From: Arthrobacter sp. P2b | GTDB lineage: Bacteria; Actinomycetota; Actinomycetes; Actinomycetales; Micrococcaceae | DNA: 64,000 nt | Assembly (NCBI RefSeq): GCF_900168295.1 | Contig: NZ_FVZL01000016.1 | Coordinates: forward strand, 30,269 to 94,268 | Direction: 5' to 3' | Shown: positions 51,841 through 60,253 of the stretch, piece by piece | Numbering within the stretch: position 1 is the first letter of the stretch | Layout of the letters: each line of letters opens with the position of its first letter | Program-made: the position numbers and the translations under genes | The notes under the pieces: model-generated | What the model saw: only the letters and a program-made list of their open reading frames with translations | The model's database searches: none | What the model was told of the DNA's origin: nothing

Positions 51841-52710
51841 CTACGTAAGCTTCGGGACCAGCACCGGAGTGTTCCGCTTGTAGGCCTCATAGTCGGACTG
51901 GCCGCCCCACTTCCTGTCCGCTTTCTCCTCCAGCGGGGGCACACCGCTGCCCTTGATCAGCAGCAGCGCCACAAACACCGGGGACACCAGGGCAGCCCAC
52001 TGCCAGCCCTGCAGCACCGGCAGGGCAATGATGGCCACGCCCACCCACAGCGTGATCTCGCCGAAGTAGTTGGGATGCCGGGACCTGGACCAGAGGCCGG
52101 TGCTGATGAAGCGGCCCTTGTTGCCGGGGTCGGCCTTGAAACGGGTTTTCTGGACGTCCGCCACGGTCTCAATCGCGATGCCCAGTGCCCAGACCAGCAG
52201 GCCCGCCCAGAAGAACCCGTCCAGGCCCACCTTCCGGTCCGAGGTGATGGCCACCCATGCCAGCGCCGCGGTGAGCACCACCCACAGGCCCTGCAGGGTC
52301 CAGGTGTTCAGGAACCGGGCAAAGTCCTTTTTGAGCTCATCAAACCGGTCGTCCTTGCCGTGCTTCATCACGCGCTGGAAAAGGTAGCCGCCCAGCCGGG
52401 CAGCCCACAGCACCACCATCGCCGCCAGCAGCATGCCGCGCGCGTCCACGCCGGGCGAAGCCAGCACCAGGAGCACCGTAATGGTGATGTACGTCAGGGC
52501 GCCGGTGAGGTCGTAGAACTTCTCTGTCTGCGCCTTGTAGGACGGAATGAACACGAGCCACTGGATCACGAAGGCGGCAGCCACACCCAGGGCGAACACG
52601 GGGAAATCGCCCACGGTGGAGCCGCCCTGGCTCCCCGCGAGGGCAATGAGGACCGCGGCCACCACCGCGATGGGAATGCTGATGAGGGCCTTGCGGCGTT
52701 TTTCGGTCAT
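51841..52710 (-). CDS. DUF1295 / steroid 5-alpha-reductase-like membrane protein
   Basis: The 289-residue membrane protein has about seven hydrophobic segments. It contains RHPNYFGEITLWVGV (about residues 212-226), the signature of the DUF1295 and ICMT-like methyltransferase/reductase superfamily. A DVQKTRFKADPGNKGRFI segment binds the cofactor side. Function in bacteria is undefined; reduction of a lipid or polyprenoid is plausible. Starts at ATG 52710. Confidence 0.85.
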   Translation of the reverse strand: MTEKRRKALISIPIAVVAAVLIALAGSQGGSTVGDFPVFALGVAAAFVIQWLVFIPSYKAQTEKFYDLTGALTYITITVLLVLASPGVDARGMLLAAMVVLWAARLGGYLFQRVMKHGKDDRFDELKKDFARFLNTWTLQGLWVVLTAALAWVAITSDRKVGLDGFFWAGLLVWALGIAIETVADVQKTRFKADPGNKGRFISTGLWSRSRHPNYFGEITLWVGVAIIALPVLQGWQWAALVSPVFVALLLIKGSGVPPLEEKADRKWGGQSDYEAYKRNTPVLVPKLT

Positions 52711-52866
52711 GCGGGTGGTCCTTTCATGCAGTCCGCCTGGTTCACATAGTCTTCGGAGCCGGGGCGGTGTTGTATGGGTGGCTCCGCATTGCGGGTCCGC
52801 GCGGCTCCCGCGGAAGGGCCGCCGGGCGTAGACTCAGCGCACCACTGACGGCAGAGGCGGGAAGCC

Positions 52867-53604
52867 ATGAAGAGCATCCGGGCGCAGGTCCTTGAAGCAG
52901 AACAAAGCGCTGAACTTGGGCCCGGTGAGGACGAACGGTTTTCCGGTTATGGCTTGATGGGCCTGCCCTTCAGCTCCGGCCACGTCCTGGCCATGCGGCG
53001 GTTCCCCGTGACCAGCGTTGGGCCCGGCTACACCTCGCTGTGGCTGCGGCGCCCCACCGGCGCCTGGACCATTTACGCCGACGCCCCGCCCGAGCTCTCC
53101 TGCGCCCGCTACTTTGGCGCGGCCCTGGATGAGGCAGTCCAATGCCCGGTTGATGTCACCTGGACGGGCGATGCCGCCTTCAGCGTCACTGTAGGCGGGG
53201 ATGTGGACCTGGCATGGGACCTCGAGCTGATGCCCACTCCCGTGACCCGCGCCATGACAGCGGTGATGAGCGCACTGCCCGCACCGTTCCTGGAAAGCCA
53301 TCCTTTCCTGCGGGTCATGGGTGCCGCAGCAGGACCTGCGCTGCGGGCGGGTCGGCTTGGGCTGACGGGCACCGTGCCCAACCGGCAGGGCTTCCGTGCC
53401 AAACCACGCCGGATGTGGTTTGTGTCCGGCAGTTCGGCGTCCCTAGACGGCGAGGATTTCGGCAGCCCGCAGCCCCTGCGCATCCAGACGGGGCTGCGCG
53501 ATTTCTGGATCCCGCAGCGCGGCATCTTCCTGATCGGCGCGTCATCCTACGACCGGTTTGACCCGGTCCGGCATCTTCCGGCCAGCGCGCGCAGGGCTGC
53601 CTAG
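52867..53604 (+). CDS. Hypothetical soluble protein
   Basis: The 245-residue protein has no recognisable catalytic motif. It is rich in beta-type segments and tryptophans (YTSLWLRRPTGAWTIYAD, DVTWTGDAAFSVTVGGDVDL) and may form a barrel. The start ATG 52867 fits. It is convergent with the LuxR gene, with ten bases between stops. It resembles uncharacterised actinobacterial proteins only in general character. Confidence 0.65.
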   Translation: MKSIRAQVLEAEQSAELGPGEDERFSGYGLMGLPFSSGHVLAMRRFPVTSVGPGYTSLWLRRPTGAWTIYADAPPELSCARYFGAALDEAVQCPVDVTWTGDAAFSVTVGGDVDLAWDLELMPTPVTRAMTAVMSALPAPFLESHPFLRVMGAAAGPALRAGRLGLTGTVPNRQGFRAKPRRMWFVSGSSASLDGEDFGSPQPLRIQTGLRDFWIPQRGIFLIGASSYDRFDPVRHLPASARRAA

Positions 53605-53614
53605 CGTCAACCGG

Positions 53615-54664
53615 TCACGCCACCAGCCTGGCCACGAGCTCGCCGCGGCTGCCCACGCCCACCTTCCCGAAGAGTGACTTCAGATGGTCGTGCACCGTGT
53701 GCGGGGAGATGAACAGGTGGCGGGCGATGTCCGCCGTCGCGTTTCCGGACAGTACCTCCAGGCACACGTCCCGCTCGCGGGCCGTCACCCCGTAGGCCGC
53801 CAGCAGCAGGGTGGCCAGGTCCTGCGTGGTGGCCGGCTCCACGGTGACCACCATCTGTTCGGGGTCGTCGCCGGTAATCAGGCGGCTGGCCTGCAGCACC
53901 ACCCAGTTCTCCCCGGCGTCATGCATCCTCGCCCGCGCCGTGCCGGAAACGGAAGCGTGGGCCTGAGCCACCACCGAGTGCAGCGTCATGGTGAAGCGGC
54001 CCGGTGCCGCGTCCTCCACTTCGGTCAGCCAGGCAGCCGCGGCGGGCGTGGCAGCCCGCAGCTCACCGTGCAGTCCGGCGATCACAATTACGGGCCCGAC
54101 GGCGGCCGGGCGGGCCGGGTGCCCCGCACGGACGGCGATCCTGGTCGCCGCGGCCAGGGTGGCCGTCACGGCCTCCAGGAATTCCACCTCCCGGTCGGTG
54201 AAATCCTTGCCGCCGGCCCGGAAGATGCTGCCCACTCCCCAGCACGCCTCGTCGATCCGGAAGGCGGCGCGCAGTTCGTGGTCCAGCCCCTGCGGCTTGA
54301 GCAGTTCGTTGATCCGGACGCTGCGGACCACGTCACGGTGCGCCGCGTCCGAGATCCTCGCAATCGGACGCGGCCGCCGCAGCAGATCAGCGAACGTGTT
54401 CGGTTCCTGGCCCGTGTATTCGCATTCGGCGAAGCGGAGGCTGTACTCCTCATATTCGTCCTTGCCGACCGGCCACGGCCGGTAGTTGGTGATGGACGTC
54501 ATCACCATGGAGTCGGGGTCGACGGCGGCCCAGCAGCCCTGCTCGAACGGCACCTCCCGCTGCACCACGGCGAGCGCCGACGGGTAAAGGTCGGCCAGGC
54601 TCATCCCGCCGGCGGCGAAGGCGGCGATCTCCCGCCGGGCACGCTCGGCGCGCTCCTCCCACAT
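53615..54664 (-). CDS. LuxR-family regulator with N-terminal sensor domain
   Basis: The 349-residue protein ends in a LuxR helix-turn-helix (about 285-349) with LTARERDV-like GVTARERDVCLEVLSG and ISPHTVHDHLKSLFGKVGV. The N-terminal 160 residues could be a GAF-like sensor, with the family segment FRAGGKDFTDREVEFLEAV. ATG 54664 is chosen because the longer frame runs through the divergent control region. It probably regulates the genes at 54785-55638, from which it is divergent. Confidence 0.87.
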   Translation of the reverse strand: MWEERAERARREIAAFAAGGMSLADLYPSALAVVQREVPFEQGCWAAVDPDSMVMTSITNYRPWPVGKDEYEEYSLRFAECEYTGQEPNTFADLLRRPRPIARISDAAHRDVVRSVRINELLKPQGLDHELRAAFRIDEACWGVGSIFRAGGKDFTDREVEFLEAVTATLAAATRIAVRAGHPARPAAVGPVIVIAGLHGELRAATPAAAAWLTEVEDAAPGRFTMTLHSVVAQAHASVSGTARARMHDAGENWVVLQASRLITGDDPEQMVVTVEPATTQDLATLLLAAYGVTARERDVCLEVLSGNATADIARHLFISPHTVHDHLKSLFGKVGVGSRGELVARLVA

Positions 54665-54699
54665 AGCTCCAGTATCCGCCCAGGGGGCGGCGCCGCAAT

Positions 54700-54747
54700 C
54701 CCCCAAAGTGGGGGTTCTTCAAGCACCCCGGAACCCCCTTGCGGGGG
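54700..54747. promoter_or_regulatory. Two C5/G5 inverted repeats between luxR-type gene and DUF1304 gene
   Basis: CCCCC-AAAGT-GGGGG (54700-54714) and CCCCC-TTGC-GGGGG (54734-54747) lie in the divergent intergenic region, about 34 bases apart. Paired dyads fit two sites for a dimeric LuxR-type regulator and could serve both promoters. Confidence 0.45.
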
Positions 54748-54784
54748 ATGGGGCAGGCGCGCACCGCCGTCGTACTCTTCCCTC

Positions 54785-55183
54785 ATGAACGCCGTATCCC
54801 AGGTTTTCGCGGTACTTGCCGCCCTGATCTACATCGTGGTGTTCCCGCTGGAAAGTTTCCTGATGCACCGCCCGGCGGCGCAGAAGTTCCTGAGCACCCC
54901 GCCGCAGAACGTGCCGGCCGTGATGATGTGGGCCATCCCCACCGGGTTCCGCAACCTGGTGATCGGCCTGGGAGTCCTGGCCGGAGTGGTGGCGGTGAAC
55001 ATGGGCTACCTGGTGGCGGGCTACACCCTGGTCATCTACTGCTGCGCCAACATGGTGCTCACCGCGCCCGCCATGCTCCTGGCGGACATGCTGGGCCACT
55101 ACCCGAAGAAGGGCGACAGCATCCCGGGAACCCTTGGCGCCACGGTGCCGGCCCTGATAGCGCTGATCGCGCTGCCGTTTTGA
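54785..55183 (+). CDS. DUF1304 membrane protein
   Basis: The 132-residue protein has four hydrophobic segments (about residues 5-25, 48-68, 75-95, 110-130) and the early FPLESFLMHRP and HYPKKGDSIPGTLG expected of DUF1304. The function is unknown. No ribosome site is visible before ATG 54785; instead a near-copy of the 13-base word (54763-54775) sits just upstream, so the mRNA may be nearly leaderless. The next gene starts 20 bases after its stop. Confidence 0.82.
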   Translation: MNAVSQVFAVLAALIYIVVFPLESFLMHRPAAQKFLSTPPQNVPAVMMWAIPTGFRNLVIGLGVLAGVVAVNMGYLVAGYTLVIYCCANMVLTAPAMLLADMLGHYPKKGDSIPGTLGATVPALIALIALPF

Positions 55184-55203
55184 AGGAATATCGGAGGTCA
55201 ACA

Positions 55204-55638
55204 ATGGGACAGGCTCGCGACGTCATGGACCGCCTGATGGCGGCCATGGGATCAAAAAACAAGGAAGCGCTGGCACGCTGTTACGCCCCCGGCGCTGTGG
55301 CCTACACCCCTGACCAGGGGGAACTCCGCGGGCGTGACGCCATCGCCGGATACCTTTTCGGCTTCTGGGAGGCCATGCCGGATGTCCGGTACGAGCATGC
55401 GGAAAAGCACGAGGCAGGCAACGTGGCCATCGACGAGGGGTTTGTGGTGGGCACCAACACCGGGCCCCTGCGCATGCCCTCCGGCGAGACCATGCCCGCC
55501 ACCGGCCGGCAGCTTCGGATCAGGAGCTGCGACGTGGCCACGGTGGAGGGCGCCGGGATTACCTCCCACCACTTCTACTTCGACCAGATGGAGTTCCTGG
55601 CGCAGCTCGGGCTGATGCGCCAAATGTCCGAACACTGA
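55204..55638 (+). CDS. SnoaL/NTF2-like polyketide-cyclase-fold protein
   Basis: The 144-residue protein starts at ATG 55204 with GGAGGT at ideal spacing. It has the NTF2-like layout: VMDRLMAAMGSKNKEALARC, then YTPDQGELRGRDAIAGYLFG, and a closing HFYFDQMEFLAQLGL. Members are small enzymes or binding proteins for hydrophobic ligands. It follows the DUF1304 gene and is likely in one operon with it, both opposite the LuxR regulator. Confidence 0.82.
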   Translation: MGQARDVMDRLMAAMGSKNKEALARCYAPGAVAYTPDQGELRGRDAIAGYLFGFWEAMPDVRYEHAEKHEAGNVAIDEGFVVGTNTGPLRMPSGETMPATGRQLRIRSCDVATVEGAGITSHHFYFDQMEFLAQLGLMRQMSEH

Positions 55639-55669
55639 CCGTTGTCCGGGCAGGGACCGGGCAGGTCCC

Positions 55670-56974
55670 TCAGAAGTTTGCCGCCGCAAGCGCGTCGTCC
55701 AGGATCGCCAGTCCCGAGGCGGCGTCAGCGTCGCTCACGTTGAGGGGCGGGGCCACATGGATCCGGTTGCCCATGATCAGCGGCAACAGGCCACGCTCCA
55801 GGCATGCCTTGGCGAAAGAGGCCATCGGCGCGTTCGACGCACCGACGGCTCCCGGCGGCACGAGCGGTTCCTTGGTGGTTCGGTCGCGGACCAGTTCCAT
55901 GCTCCACAGGCCGCCGATGCCGCGGACGTCCCCGATCACCTCGTGCTTCCCTGCCAGCTCCTTCAGTCCTGGGCCGAGTATCTCAGTGCCGAGGCGGGCA
56001 GCTGCTTCCACGGTTGCCTCTTCATGCATGGCGGTGATGGCGCCGACGGCTGCCGCGCAGGCGAGCGGGTGGCCGCTGTACGTCAGGCCGGCCGGGTAGG
56101 GGCGCTGGGTGAACATCTCACAGATCGCATCACCTATCAGGACTCCGCCCAGCGGCACGTAGCCCGAGTTCACACCCTTGGCGAACACCAGCAGGTCCGG
56201 TGCCACGCCGTCGTGGTCGACGCCGAACCAGGCTCCCGTGCGGCCGAAGCCCACCATCACCTCGTCGGCGATGTAGACGATGCCGTGCCGGCTGCACAGT
56301 TCGCGGACCCCGCGCAGGTAGCCGGCCGGCGGCACGATGACGCCCGAGCTGCCGGTCACTGATTCCAGGACCAGCCCGGCGATGGTGGACGGGCCTTCCA
56401 GGAGGATCACCTGCTCCAGGTGCGCGAGGGCCCGCTCACACTCTTCCTCTGCGGTGCTTGATCCGAATGCCGTCCGGTACAGGAAGGGTCCAAAGAAGTG
56501 GACGGCACCCGCTGTGCCGGTGTCCGAGGCCCAGCGGCGGGGATCTCCGGTGAGATGGATGGATGTGGTGGTGGAGCCATGGTACGAGCGGTACGCGGAA
56601 AGGACTTTCGGCCGGCCGGTGAAGAGGCGCGCCATCCGGACGGCGTGCTCGACGGCCTCCGTGCCGCCGGTGGTGAACAGGACGTGCCCGAGCCCCTCGG
56701 GCGCGACCTCCACAATCAGACGCGCCGCCTCGCCCCGGATGTCGGACGCGTTCCCGGGTGCGAGCGTGCACAGCCGGTCGGCCTGCTCCTTGATGGCGGC
56801 GACAATCTTCGGATGCTGGTGGCCGAGGTTGGTGAACACCAGCTGGGAGCTGAAGTCCAGGTAGCGCTTTCCGCTGACGTCGGTGACATGGCTCCCGGAT
56901 CCGCCCACCAGGGTGGGCACATCGCGCGGCCCCTGGACAGCCCACGGGTGGAAGACCAGTTCGTCGAGGTTCAT
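55670..56974 (-). CDS. Class III aminotransferase
   Basis: The 434-residue PLP enzyme has GTEAVEHAVRMAR (about 104-116), AYRSYHGSTTTS, DEVMVGFGRTG (237-247) and the PLP lysine in LLVFAKGVNSGYVPLG (K266). It belongs to the omega-amino-acid/pyruvate aminotransferase group (acetylornithine, GABA, beta-alanine type). ATG 56974 with AAGGAA is chosen. It stands downstream of a VOC gene but with a hairpin in between, so is probably separate. The amino donor is unknown. Confidence 0.87.
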   Translation of the reverse strand: MNLDELVFHPWAVQGPRDVPTLVGGSGSHVTDVSGKRYLDFSSQLVFTNLGHQHPKIVAAIKEQADRLCTLAPGNASDIRGEAARLIVEVAPEGLGHVLFTTGGTEAVEHAVRMARLFTGRPKVLSAYRSYHGSTTTSIHLTGDPRRWASDTGTAGAVHFFGPFLYRTAFGSSTAEEECERALAHLEQVILLEGPSTIAGLVLESVTGSSGVIVPPAGYLRGVRELCSRHGIVYIADEVMVGFGRTGAWFGVDHDGVAPDLLVFAKGVNSGYVPLGGVLIGDAICEMFTQRPYPAGLTYSGHPLACAAAVGAITAMHEEATVEAAARLGTEILGPGLKELAGKHEVIGDVRGIGGLWSMELVRDRTTKEPLVPPGAVGASNAPMASFAKACLERGLLPLIMGNRIHVAPPLNVSDADAASGLAILDDALAAANF

Positions 56975-56996
56975 TGACACGTTCCTTCCGCACACC

Positions 56997-57036
56997 CACG
57001 CGGGCCGCTGCTGCTTCAGCGCAGGGCGGCCCGTGG
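56997..57036 (-). terminator. Hairpin between the VOC and aminotransferase genes
   Basis: CGGGCCGC (57001-57008) pairs with GCGGCCCG (57026-57033), and the stem can be extended with a bulge. It lies 27 bases past the 3' end of the leftward VOC gene and before the aminotransferase start, so it may terminate the former. Confidence 0.45.
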
Positions 57037-57059
57037 TCGGTGGCTATCCCGTCAACTGG

Positions 57060-57443
57060 CTACTGTGTGCGCTGGGAGAGGTTGAGGATGTTGCCCTCGC
57101 TGTCCAGGAACCAGGCCGATTTGCCCCAGTCATCCGTGGCCAGGCCGTTCTCCGTCTTCAGCCCGGGCATGTCGTAGTCCTCGAAGACCACTCCCCTGCC
57201 CCTCAGTTCCTCCATGTCGCGTTCGATGTTGTCCGATTCCCAGCCCATCTGCGTGTTCTTCGCCGAACCCGCATTATCGGTCTGGTAGATGAGGAAACTC
57301 GTTCCGTTGCCGCAGCGGTACAGGAGGCTGTACTCCTCCATGGCCTCTGAAGATTCAAGGCCGAGCTTGTCCCGATAAAATTCCTTCGCCCTGTTGATGT
57401 CCTTCGCAGCGAGGACGGCCATGACTGCAGAATCCTTGAGCAT
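57060..57443 (-). CDS. VOC/glyoxalase-fold protein
   Basis: The 127-residue protein has the VOC layout of two beta-alpha-beta-beta-beta modules: AVLAAKDINRAKEFYRDKLG at the start and WGKSAWFLDSEGNILNL at the end, with a metal-site-like glutamate (SEGN). ATG 57443 has AAAGGA upstream; the longer frame adds 50 unlikely residues. The family includes glyoxalases, dioxygenases and resistance proteins; substrate unknown. Confidence 0.85.
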   Translation of the reverse strand: MLKDSAVMAVLAAKDINRAKEFYRDKLGLESSEAMEEYSLLYRCGNGTSFLIYQTDNAGSAKNTQMGWESDNIERDMEELRGRGVVFEDYDMPGLKTENGLATDDWGKSAWFLDSEGNILNLSQRTQ

Positions 57444-57665
57444 GATGAATTCCTTTGTGCATTGTTCGCGTCGGCGGCGGTGCTCTCCCCTTGACGTTCC
57501 CGGAATATCCCTACTCCGGGGCCGCGTGGCAACCCTTTCCGCCATAAGCCGGGTTGGCCACCTGGGACCCTGCTGCGCAACGCCAGCCTTCATCGGCGCG
57601 AGAGAGTCCCCGAAGCTTATGGGCCCATTATGGAACCGAATTGCAGCTACGGAAACAGGCGATTC

Positions 57666-58178
57666 TTAGTGGCTGTGCGACCGGTTCAAGCCCTTGGCGT
57701 AGGCAGCCTGGCCCACGTGCTGGAGGCAGTCCGCGAGGATGCTGACCAGGCGTACGCCGAGGGTGACGGGCGGGTCCCAGCGGGTGTCCACCACACGGTC
57801 GAGGTCTCCGCCTTCGAGTGTTTTCAGGAACTGCACGGTCTGCCGGTGGACCGCGTCGTAGTACTCCAGCAGCAGGCCCGCCGGCGCCTGCACCGCGTCC
57901 ACCTGGTCGCTCGAATGGCCGTAGCCGGTATCCTTCCGGGACAACGGGAGACCGAAGCGGCCCACGAAATCCTGCGCGGTCCAGACCTGTTCGAGGCCGG
58001 CCGCGTCCGCCACCTGCGCGTCCTCCACCCGGCCCAGGTGCCAGATCAGCCATGCAATCGAGTTGCCGGTGCCCGCCGGCCTGTCGGTGAGGGATCCGTC
58101 GTCGAGCCCGTCAAGGACCGCTTCCACCGTTTCCCGGATCCTGCCGAAGGCGTCCAGCAGCAGATCATTCGACTTCAT
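57666..58178 (-). CDS. DinB-family (DUF664, mycothiol-transferase-like) protein
   Basis: The 170-residue protein has the DinB four-helix layout with three metal-ligand histidine sites: NSIAWLIWHLGRVEDAQV (about residue 50), YYDAVHRQTVQFL and LADCLQHVGQAAYAKGL. Such actinobacterial proteins are linked to mycothiol-dependent transfer. ATG 58178 lies six bases from AAGGAG; the preceding ATG is three bases from it and less likely. Confidence 0.85.
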   Translation of the reverse strand: MKSNDLLLDAFGRIRETVEAVLDGLDDGSLTDRPAGTGNSIAWLIWHLGRVEDAQVADAAGLEQVWTAQDFVGRFGLPLSRKDTGYGHSSDQVDAVQAPAGLLLEYYDAVHRQTVQFLKTLEGGDLDRVVDTRWDPPVTLGVRLVSILADCLQHVGQAAYAKGLNRSHSH

Positions 58179-58295
58179 CATGAGCTCCTTAGGGCCATCT
58201 TTTGGTTCACATCCGAGCGGGAACCATGGCGCCATCCTATGCGCGCTGTTTTTCGTTGAGGGACGGCGGGGCTGCGGAAGGTGAACAATGATCTC

Positions 58296-58691
58296 ATGAG
58301 CTACCGGAAGGATCCCCGGGTGGACCAGTACATTAATGCCCTTCCGCCGTGGCAGCAGGACATCTGCCACCAGGTGCGGGACCTCGTCCACGCGGCCGAC
58401 CCCGACGTCGAGGAGACCATCAAGCGGACCGTCCAGCCCTACTTCGTCCTGGAAGGCAACGTTTGCGCGCTCCTCGCGGCGAAGGACCACGTGAACGTTT
58501 TCCTGTACGACGGCGGGCTCTCCCCGGACCCGCAGGGAATCATCACCGGCGGGCACGGCAACAAGACCGGCCGCACCGTAGCCATCAGGGAAGGGGAGCC
58601 CATCAACGGGCAGGCTTTGGGCGACATTTTCAGGGCGATCATCGCCACCAACCGTGCCGGCGGCTGGCGGAAGGTCACTTCGGGCCAGTAG
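58296..58691 (+). CDS. DUF1801 protein
   Basis: The 131-residue protein has the DUF1801 pattern: an early VDQYINALPPWQQDICHQVR, EETIKRTVQPYFVL and a late aromatic/Gly-rich segment (TVAIREGEP). The fold binds small ligands or metal; function unknown. ATG 58296 is chosen, with GTG at 58281 as the alternative. It ends inside the convergent acetyltransferase gene, overlapping by 17 bases. Confidence 0.8.
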   Translation: MSYRKDPRVDQYINALPPWQQDICHQVRDLVHAADPDVEETIKRTVQPYFVLEGNVCALLAAKDHVNVFLYDGGLSPDPQGIITGGHGNKTGRTVAIREGEPINGQALGDIFRAIIATNRAGGWRKVTSGQ

Positions 58692-59187
58692 CCGGTCGCG
58701 CGCGAACCATGCGGATCTCGGGCAGGCTTTCCCATTCCGGCGGCAACAGCGCGCTCCTTCCGTCAGGCTGGAAGCCGTTCTTGCGGTAGAAAGCGTGCGC
58801 GCGGGGGTTGTTCTCCAGCACCCACAGGTACGCCGGTTGCTCCCCCACGGCGGCTGCCAGCAGCGCTGCCCCAAGCCCCGTGCCGTGCGTCCGCCGCAGC
58901 GTGTAGATCGAGTACAGCTCCAGCGGCACGGGACCGTCCTCGTCACGGCCCGGACCGGCGTCGGCAAATCCCACCACCGCGCCTGTAGCATCCTCGGCGA
59001 CGATCCGGGGCGCGGCATCAGCAAGAAAACGACGACGGCGTTCCACGCGTTCCGGGACGGCTGCCCGGCGGGCACGGAAAAAGTCAGCCGACAACAGGTG
59101 CGGGTAGCACTCCTCGTGGGCCAGCGTGTGCATCTCCACCAGCGCCTCGGCGTCGCCAGGAACAGCCTGGCGAAGAACGTAGTCCAT
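58675..59187 (-). CDS. GNAT-family N-acetyltransferase
   Basis: The 170-residue protein has the GNAT core: VVGFADAGPG, then ELYSIYTLRRTHGTGLGAALL, whose R-x-x-G-x-G/A loop (RTHGTG) binds acetyl-CoA, and YLWVLENNPRAHAFYRKNGF near the end. The target is unknown. ATG 59187 is chosen over 12 extra residues; its stop overlaps the convergent DUF1801 gene. It starts eight bases after the upstream hydrolase on the same strand, so the two form an operon. Confidence 0.9.
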   Translation of the reverse strand: MDYVLRQAVPGDAEALVEMHTLAHEECYPHLLSADFFRARRAAVPERVERRRRFLADAAPRIVAEDATGAVVGFADAGPGRDEDGPVPLELYSIYTLRRTHGTGLGAALLAAAVGEQPAYLWVLENNPRAHAFYRKNGFQPDGRSALLPPEWESLPEIRMVRARPATGPK

Positions 59188-59195
59188 GACCCAGC

Positions 59196-60056
59196 CTAAC
59201 CAGTGGCGGCCTGCCCAACCCATTCGATCCTCCCGAGCCAGCCGGCCAGGATGGGCAGCACCACAGCACTGTGCATCGCGCTCAAATGGTTGAGGCCGGG
59301 GAGGACGTGCACCTCCCAGCCGGCTGCCACGAGTTCATCCCGGTGCTCAGCCAACGGCGCGCCGATCCGCACCTGCACCCCGCCCCACTGCGGGCTGTAG
59401 TCGATCTGGTCGTTTCCGCCGGCGAAGGCGAGGCGCGGCAACGCAGCCGGGGCCGCCGTCGTCGAATTGTTGAAGTCCCGGAGCGCCTCGTAGAGGGTGA
59501 CGAACTGCCGGGTCTGGGCCTCCGTGGTCTGGACGGCAGCAGAATCCCAGTCCCCCGGCTCGGCCTCGGCCGCCGGCACGGACGCCGGATCCGGGGCTTG
59601 GGTGGACGCGGCGTGCGCGGCCCGGGTCACGGCCAGCATGCTCCGGTACGGACCGTCCACCGGCGGGAACCCGCCCATGGCAAGGGCCCGGAGACGGTCG
59701 GTGCGCAGGGACAGCTGGAGGCCGGCCAGCGCCAGCCAGGAGTAGCCGTAGTAGCCAAAGGCGTCCGCGATGGCCAGGAGGTCGGCGGCGAGGTTGTCCG
59801 GCGTGAGGGTGTCCGGGGCGGGGTATGCCATCCGGTGGCCTTCATAGTCGGCCGTGATCACCCGGTTTGTCGGCGACAGACCGTTCACGAGGGCTGGTCC
59901 GAGGTCCGGGTCGCCGCCCCACTTGCTGATGATCTCGGCCTCGGCGGACGGATGCGGCTGCAGCCGGACGGGCAGCAGCAGTGCCGGACCGCGACCATGG
60001 ACCGTGACGGGAATGGTGGATCCATCGTGAAGCACGGCCTCCAGCTCAGCAGCCAT
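59196..60056 (-). CDS. Alpha/beta hydrolase, atypical nucleophile elbow
   Basis: The 286-residue protein has an early GRGPALLLPVRL, a central GYYGYSWLALAGLQL that corresponds to the nucleophile elbow (G-Y-S-W-L instead of GxSxG), acid in AGGNDQIDY and histidine in GLNHLSAMH. ATG 60056 follows AAGGGA at good spacing. The leader contains a double GGAATACC operator shared with the divergent amidohydrolase gene, which suggests joint regulation. Confidence 0.75.
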   Translation of the reverse strand: MAAELEAVLHDGSTIPVTVHGRGPALLLPVRLQPHPSAEAEIISKWGGDPDLGPALVNGLSPTNRVITADYEGHRMAYPAPDTLTPDNLAADLLAIADAFGYYGYSWLALAGLQLSLRTDRLRALAMGGFPPVDGPYRSMLAVTRAAHAASTQAPDPASVPAAEAEPGDWDSAAVQTTEAQTRQFVTLYEALRDFNNSTTAAPAALPRLAFAGGNDQIDYSPQWGGVQVRIGAPLAEHRDELVAAGWEVHVLPGLNHLSAMHSAVVLPILAGWLGRIEWVGQAATG

Positions 60057-60129
60057 TGCGGGTCCCTTTCCTGGGTGCGGATGCGCAGCACCTTCAGCAT
60101 GGCACCAGCTCCTGCGTCTGTCGTCGTTT

Positions 60130-60199
60130 GTCCATCTGGAATACCAGATGGACAAAGGAATACCGTGGAGTAGGGGTTGTTCCACCCTTGGAATACCAA
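60130..60199. promoter_or_regulatory. Double palindromic operator in the divergent hydrolase/amidohydrolase region
   Basis: The word GGAATACC occurs three times (60138-60145, 60157-60164, 60190-60197). The first lies at the centre of a perfect palindrome (arms TTTGTCCATCTGG and its complement). The last lies in CTTGG-AATA-CCAAG. The centres of these two are 52 bases apart, about five helical turns. The TGGAATACCA core resembles GntR-type sites. Confidence 0.7.
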
Positions 60200-60253
60200 G
60201 TACCATCAACGGAGCCCGTTTCCCCGCCGGGCGCCATTCCCAAGGAGACAATG

